Source: a bacterium (lineage in GTDB: Bacteria; ARS69). Taken from it: 21,486 nt of DNA. Both the position numbers and the translations under genes were made by a program. Below the pieces are notes generated by a model. That model ran no database searches, was not told the origin of the DNA, and was given only the letters and a program-made list of their open reading frames with translations. This document shows, piece after piece, positions 17,617-21,486 of this stretch (positions are counted from its first letter, which is position 1; each line of letters begins with the position of its first letter). The stretch spans positions 1 to 21,486 of the forward strand of contig JALGZO010000052.1 in the NCBI GenBank assembly GCA_025774865.1, given 5' to 3'.

Positions 17617-19794
17617 TTGAGAGTTCTGGTGACAGGCGCGACCGGTTACATCGGCGGTCGTTTGATCTCTCGGCTTCTCGAGCGTGGTATCGAGGTGCGC
17701 GCCCTGGTACGCAACCCCAGCCACGCCTCAGGGCGTTCTTGGGCCGGCGGAGTCGAGATGTTCCGTGGGGACCTGCTCGATCCGGAGTCGCTCGATGGCG
17801 CCTTCGAGGGCATCGATACCGCCTTCTATCTGGTTCATTCGATGTACTCCGGCGAGCGCTTTGCCGAGCGCGACCGGCGGGCGGCCGAGAACTTCTGCCG
17901 TTGCGGTTCGGGACTGTCGCACGTGATCTACGTCGGCGGCCCGCTCCCGCGAGCCTCGGCGAAACGCCGGCGTCGCTCGTCGCGGCACCTGGAGAGCCGG
18001 GCGGAGACGGGTCGCGTTCTTGCCCGGCATTTCGCGACGACGGAGCTGCGGGCCGGCCCGATCATCGGATCGGGGTCGGCCTCCTTCGAGATGCTGCGTT
18101 ACTTGACCGAGCGGGTGCCGATCATCAGCGTGCCTCGCTGGGCCCGCAACGAGGTGCATCCGATCGCGATCCGCGACGTGCTCTCCTATCTGGTGCTGGC
18201 CCTGGAACGCGGTCCGTGTGGTGTCGTGGAAATCGGCGCGGACGCACTGTCGTATGAAGAGATGATGCTCGGTTATGCGCGTGCGCGTCGCTTGAAGAGG
18301 TTCATCCTACGCGTCCCGCCTCTCTTGCCGACCTGGGCCGGTGCGAGTTGGATCGGGTTGCTGACGCCGATTCCCGTCGCCGTCGTCCGGCCGCTGGTGG
18401 AGAGCATGATCGAGCCGCTGAGAGTCCACGGGTGCCGCGCCAGAGAGCTCTTTCCCGAAGTGAAACCGATCAGCTACGCGGAGGCCCTGAGGCGCGCTCT
18501 CAAGAGTGTCGAGGAGCAGTCGGTCGCGACCCGGTGGAGTGGCGCGATGCCCGCCGAGAGCACCTACGAGTACCGCGACTCCGAGGGAATGGCGCGGGAG
18601 GTGCGCACGCTGTTCGTGGGTGTCCCACCCGAGGTTGTCTTCGACACCGTCGCGGGGCTCGGTGGCGACCGGGGATGGTTGACGTGGCGGTGGGTGTGGT
18701 GGACGCGAGGCTTGATCGATCGCCTCCTGGGAGGGGTGGGTCTTCGTCGGGGCAGGCGCCACCCTGACCGCCTGTTGCCCGGCGAGACCGTGGACTTCTG
18801 GCGCGTCGAAGCCGTGGAGCCCGGGCGTCTTCTGCGTCTGCGCGCCGAGTGGAAGCTGCCGGGGCACGCTTGGTTGCAATGGGAAGTGACACCGCAGTGG
18901 GGCGGCACGCGGCTCGTCCAGACGGCGGCCATCGCCCCCCGTGGCCTCGCAGGCATCTTGTACTGGTACTCGCTCTATCCACTCCACGGGATGATTTTCA
19001 CGAGTTTGATCAAGGCAATCGGGCGCCGGGCGACGAGGCGCGAGGCGGATGCTCGTCGTACTCGGCGCCTGTCCGGTGACACCGCTCCTCCCGCCAGCCA
19101 CCGGAGCCTCATCGGCGACCTGCGCGCCTTTCTCGTCAAGCGCCCGGCCGTCCCCACGCTGATCGAGTTCGATTCGATGGAGGAGCGCGAGAACTACAGC
19201 CGCCGCATCATTCAGCGCGTCGGGATCGACGTCAGCCAATACTCCATTCTGAATCTGCACAAGATCGGCGTGGACGTGCCCATCAAACACGTCTTCGAGG
19301 AAGCACTCGGCTGGAATGGAAGCTCGTCGTGCTGGCCGAGCCGTCTGGCCACGGCCGAGCGTGTCGGTGGCAAGCTCGACCAGATCAGGATCCTCCCGAT
19401 GGGGATCCGGAAGCTGCCCTTCGGCAACGAGGCGCGCCTGGGCTGGAAGATCGCCTCGCTCTTTGATCTGACTGCTCTGAAGATCCAGCGCACGCCATCC
19501 GCAACGGACCCTGACAGCGCGCGCTACCTGCTTTACTCCTGCAGCGGTGGCTATCCGATCGGCGTATTCGTGCTCTACGCTCGGTCCTCGATGGTCGAGC
19601 AAGGGGAACTCGAGATGACCCAGGTGTTTCTCGGTGTGGGGTTCGACTTCTACGGGAAGGAACACTTGTCTCGCTTCCGTCCCATCAGCAGTCTATGGGA
19701 GGCGGTGCACAACCGGGTGACCGCCAACGTGCTGAATCGGTTCAAGCAACTTTGCGAGTGGCGCTTCGAGAAGATGCAGGCGGGAGATCGATGA
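17617..19794 (+). CDS. SDR-DUF2867 oxidoreductase fused to an unrecognised C-terminal domain
   Basis: This 725-residue, probably cytosolic protein has three parts. Residues 1 to about 235 are an atypical NAD(P)-binding short-chain dehydrogenase domain: MRVLVTGATGYIGGRL with the TGxxGxxG cofactor loop, D69-TAFYLVHSM, and ELRAGPIIGSGSASFEMLRYL. No YxxxK catalytic pair is seen, as in NmrA-like or complex-I-associated relatives. Residues about 316-470 are a DUF2867-like domain (WRVEAVEPGRLLRL, WLQWEV, then YWYSLYPLHGMIF). After a charged linker (about 471-500), residues about 505-725 form a globular domain I do not recognise. SDR-DUF2867 proteins are usually close to 480-500 residues, so the extra 220 are unusual. 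TTG 17617 is chosen because GGGAGG precedes it by 8 bases and the Rossmann motif starts at once. Substrate unknown. Confidence 0.85.
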   Translation: MRVLVTGATGYIGGRLISRLLERGIEVRALVRNPSHASGRSWAGGVEMFRGDLLDPESLDGAFEGIDTAFYLVHSMYSGERFAERDRRAAENFCRCGSGLSHVIYVGGPLPRASAKRRRRSSRHLESRAETGRVLARHFATTELRAGPIIGSGSASFEMLRYLTERVPIISVPRWARNEVHPIAIRDVLSYLVLALERGPCGVVEIGADALSYEEMMLGYARARRLKRFILRVPPLLPTWAGASWIGLLTPIPVAVVRPLVESMIEPLRVHGCRARELFPEVKPISYAEALRRALKSVEEQSVATRWSGAMPAESTYEYRDSEGMAREVRTLFVGVPPEVVFDTVAGLGGDRGWLTWRWVWWTRGLIDRLLGGVGLRRGRRHPDRLLPGETVDFWRVEAVEPGRLLRLRAEWKLPGHAWLQWEVTPQWGGTRLVQTAAIAPRGLAGILYWYSLYPLHGMIFTSLIKAIGRRATRREADARRTRRLSGDTAPPASHRSLIGDLRAFLVKRPAVPTLIEFDSMEERENYSRRIIQRVGIDVSQYSILNLHKIGVDVPIKHVFEEALGWNGSSSCWPSRLATAERVGGKLDQIRILPMGIRKLPFGNEARLGWKIASLFDLTALKIQRTPSATDPDSARYLLYSCSGGYPIGVFVLYARSSMVEQGELEMTQVFLGVGFDFYGKEHLSRFRPISSLWEAVHNRVTANVLNRFKQLCEWRFEKMQAGDR

Positions 19795-19897
19795 CGGCTC
19801 CTGGGCCGCACGTCTTCGGCTACGGCCCCGGCCGCGCGCGTTGCGCCAGCGAGACGAAACGCGGAGAAGAGACTCCCATGGACATCGCGGTGCGGTG

Positions 19898-20158
19898 GTG
19901 AACGAGGAGCTCTCGGTCTCGGTGAAAGACCAGATCGTGGGGATCCTCGCCTACGGAGCGACGCCGGTGAGTTCCGTGGAGGCGTTTCTCCACGGGAAGG
20001 AGAAGCGCTCGGTTCGTGAGGTGATCCGGGCCTATCCGGATCTCTTCGAGGTGTTCGAACGCGGATTCCCGGAGACGGGCCCCAAGATCCTCTGGGTCCG
20101 GTTGAAGCGGCCGGGTGCCGGCCCGCGGAGCGCCGACGCAGACCCACGTGAAACTTGA
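19898..20158 (+). CDS. Small hypothetical protein, doubtful
   Basis: This is a possible 86-residue protein without recognised family: VKDQIVGILAYGATPVSSVEAFL, then a helical charged stretch with YPDLFEVFERGFPE and a basic tail. There is no signal peptide or membrane segment. GTG 19898 overlaps the stop of a 7-codon mini-ORF (ATG 19878 to TGA 19901, preceded by GGAGAAGAGA), which could couple translation. GTG 19895 and TTG 19841 are alternative starts, and none has a strong ribosome site of its own. It lies downstream of the SDR fusion on the same strand, 103 bases after its stop. Its composition looks protein-like, but coding is not certain. Confidence 0.4.
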   Translation: MNEELSVSVKDQIVGILAYGATPVSSVEAFLHGKEKRSVREVIRAYPDLFEVFERGFPETGPKILWVRLKRPGAGPRSADADPRET

Positions 20159-20176
20159 CCCGGATGGCGCCGGGTC
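20157..20176. terminator. Hairpin between convergent genes, possible bidirectional terminator
   Basis: GACCCGG (20157-20163) and CCGGGTC (20170-20176) form a perfect 7-bp GC-rich stem with a 6-base loop, between the small plus-strand ORF and the convergent regulator gene (stop at 20211). On the minus strand it is followed by AAGTTTC, a weak T-run; on the plus strand no T-run follows. It may end regulator transcripts, perhaps inefficiently. Confidence 0.4.
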
Positions 20177-20210
20177 GACCGACGCCGCGGCCCGTAGCCC
20201 CCAGGCGAGG

Positions 20211-21461
20211 TCAGAGCGCTCGTCCGGTATTTCGTACGAGATCGTGGACGTTCGAAACGTCCGTCACCACGTCGGTGACGAGCGCGGGACGCGTGGAGAG
20301 GATCGCGTCGAGCACCTCACCGTGAGGTTCCAGACAGCGGCTGCAGGGCCCGAGCACGAAAAGCACGTCGACGTTGCCGGCGATCAGCTCGGGAAGCTGC
20401 CCGAGGTCGACGAGCGTGTTCGTGCGAAAGTCGAGCCCCGCTTCCTCCATATCGATCGGCCCCTCGCTGGACATTGGCTGCCAGAGGAGGTCCCCGACGG
20501 TTCCGAGCTCGTTGAGCTTCTTCAAATCGCTCGACTGGGTCTTGGCCATGTAGCCCTGAAAAGGACCGTGCTTGTCGGCCCAGCTGCCTCCGCCGGTGAC
20601 GATGATGTGGATCTCTTTCGCGCGCTCGTACACCTGGCGGATCGCGGCGAAGCGCTCGAGGTCCCGACGCAGCCCAGTCTCCACGAGCCCCGGCGCCGGG
20701 AGCCGGATGAACGAGACGTCGACGTTCAGCGGCTCCTGGAGGAAATACGTGACGAAGTTATTGGGATCCGACTCGAAGTGCTCCTCGTCGAATGCCGCGA
20801 CCATCGCGTGGAACACGATTCTCTCCGGGTTGTCGGCGGAGGGGGTGCGGAGATCTTTCGCGAGTTTCTGGGCGACTCGCCGGAGCATCCGACCCCCGGC
20901 GAAACCGATGTGGACCGGATCGTCTCCGTTGCGGCAGCACCGCCGAATCATCTCGAGCAGTTTGTCGGCGGCGCGGGCCGCGATATCGTCGATCATGGGT
21001 GAGGCGACCACCGTCATCTGTTCGCGGCGCCAAGAGTAGAGACGCGCGAGTTTCTCCGCGAGGTCGACCTCGAGCGGGGGCGCGAACTCCAGCCATCCGT
21101 CCTGCGCAGCTCGGCGAATCAACCGCCACGCATCCTCTCGATGAAAGTAGGGCGCGTAGCGGGAATAACGCTCGTCCTCCTCGATGAGCTTCTTGATCTC
21201 GACCGGCTTCTTCCCGTGAAGAAACAAGCGACAGATGAGCGAGATGACTTCCCGCCGTTCTCGAGCCTGCATGAACTTCTCGGAGAAGATGTGATCCACG
21301 CGCTCATCGGCGACCAGCCTCGATCTTCTCGCCTTGCGTTTCGCGTTCGCATGGTTCTTCACCTTCGCTCCCCCCGGGCGCTCCTTCGTCTCGATTTTCG
21401 TCGATTCGGGCGGCTGCACATTCGCCCTCTTCCTGGCTCGCGGTCGTGGCTCTCGAGGCAT
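20211..21461 (-). CDS. SorC-type sugar-binding transcriptional regulator
   Basis: This is a 416-residue DNA-binding regulator. Residues 1-50 are an unusually long Arg/Lys/Pro-rich tail, about 50 residues more than typical SorC proteins. Residues about 68-127 form the helix-turn-helix region (EVISLICRLFLHGKKPVEIKK, then HREDAWRLIRRAAQDGWL). Residues about 135-416 resemble the SorC sugar-phosphate-binding domain: IGFAGGRMLRRVAQKL, IHIIVTGGGSWADKHGPFQGYM, and a closing VDVLFVLGPCSRCLEPHGEVLDAIL. The family binds phosphorylated sugars and controls sugar-use operons. The start at 21461 has AGGAGAG at good spacing (21471-21477 on the minus strand). Its targets are not visible; none of the neighbouring genes is a sugar operon. 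Unusual cysteines (CC at about 175-176, CSRC at 373-376) could be redox- or metal-sensitive, but that is speculation. Confidence 0.9.
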   Translation of the reverse strand: MPREPRPRARKRANVQPPESTKIETKERPGGAKVKNHANAKRKARRSRLVADERVDHIFSEKFMQARERREVISLICRLFLHGKKPVEIKKLIEEDERYSRYAPYFHREDAWRLIRRAAQDGWLEFAPPLEVDLAEKLARLYSWRREQMTVVASPMIDDIAARAADKLLEMIRRCCRNGDDPVHIGFAGGRMLRRVAQKLAKDLRTPSADNPERIVFHAMVAAFDEEHFESDPNNFVTYFLQEPLNVDVSFIRLPAPGLVETGLRRDLERFAAIRQVYERAKEIHIIVTGGGSWADKHGPFQGYMAKTQSSDLKKLNELGTVGDLLWQPMSSEGPIDMEEAGLDFRTNTLVDLGQLPELIAGNVDVLFVLGPCSRCLEPHGEVLDAILSTRPALVTDVVTDVSNVHDLVRNTGRAL

Positions 21462-21486
21462 GACGTAACTCTCCTGTGCTACAAAC

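Overview
The window is about 21.5 kb of high-GC DNA from a Gram-negative bacterium. Outer-membrane efflux parts, periplasmic adaptor lipoproteins and RND pumps all imply two membranes. The phylum cannot be read safely. The cysteine/histidine-repeat adaptor, the SorC-like regulator with a long basic tail and the overall gene style recall Myxococcota, Gemmatimonadota or Planctomycetota, but that is an impression. I see no rRNA, tRNA, CRISPR array or recognisable transposase.

Left part (1-5836, + strand): a heavy-metal RND efflux operon. It holds the end of a TolC/CzcC-type outer-membrane channel, a histidine-rich CzcB-type adaptor lipoprotein, a complete CzcA/CusA-family pump, and a NicO-type nickel/cobalt permease-like protein with a natural run of seven histidines. 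A patatin-like hydrolase (5897-6715) follows.

Middle (6772-11842, - strand): a second metal RND operon read the other way. A good sigma70-type promoter (11814-11842) drives a small Cys-rich exported protein, then an adaptor lipoprotein with three C-x2-H-x6-C-x2-C repeats, then a second CzcA-family pump. That pump gene carries an out-of-frame internal deletion near 7010-7021. A metallo-beta-lactamase-fold gene (11961-12565, + strand) carries the same class of lesion.

Arsenic/metal operon (12611-15837, + strand): an ArsR/SmtB repressor gene with a near-perfect palindromic operator lying on its own promoter. It is followed by tightly packed genes for an ArsP/DUF318-type permease, a small CxxC thioredoxin-fold protein, an ArsF-family thioredoxin-like protein and an ArsG-family DsbD/CcdA-like membrane protein. 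The whole set probably forms a metalloid-responsive thiol/redox and efflux module.

Right part (15901-21461): genes with no obvious metal link. There is a GT4 glycosyltransferase (- strand, visibly less GC-rich), a divergent 725-residue fusion of an NAD(P)-binding SDR domain, a DUF2867-like domain and an unrecognised C-terminal domain, a doubtful small ORF, and a SorC-type sugar-binding transcriptional regulator (- strand). A perfect 7-bp hairpin separates the last two convergent genes.

The best leads are the Cys/His-repeat adaptor with its Cys-rich partner, the ArsR operator and its five-gene module, the SDR fusion, and the two matching deletion lesions, which could be real gene decay or assembly errors.
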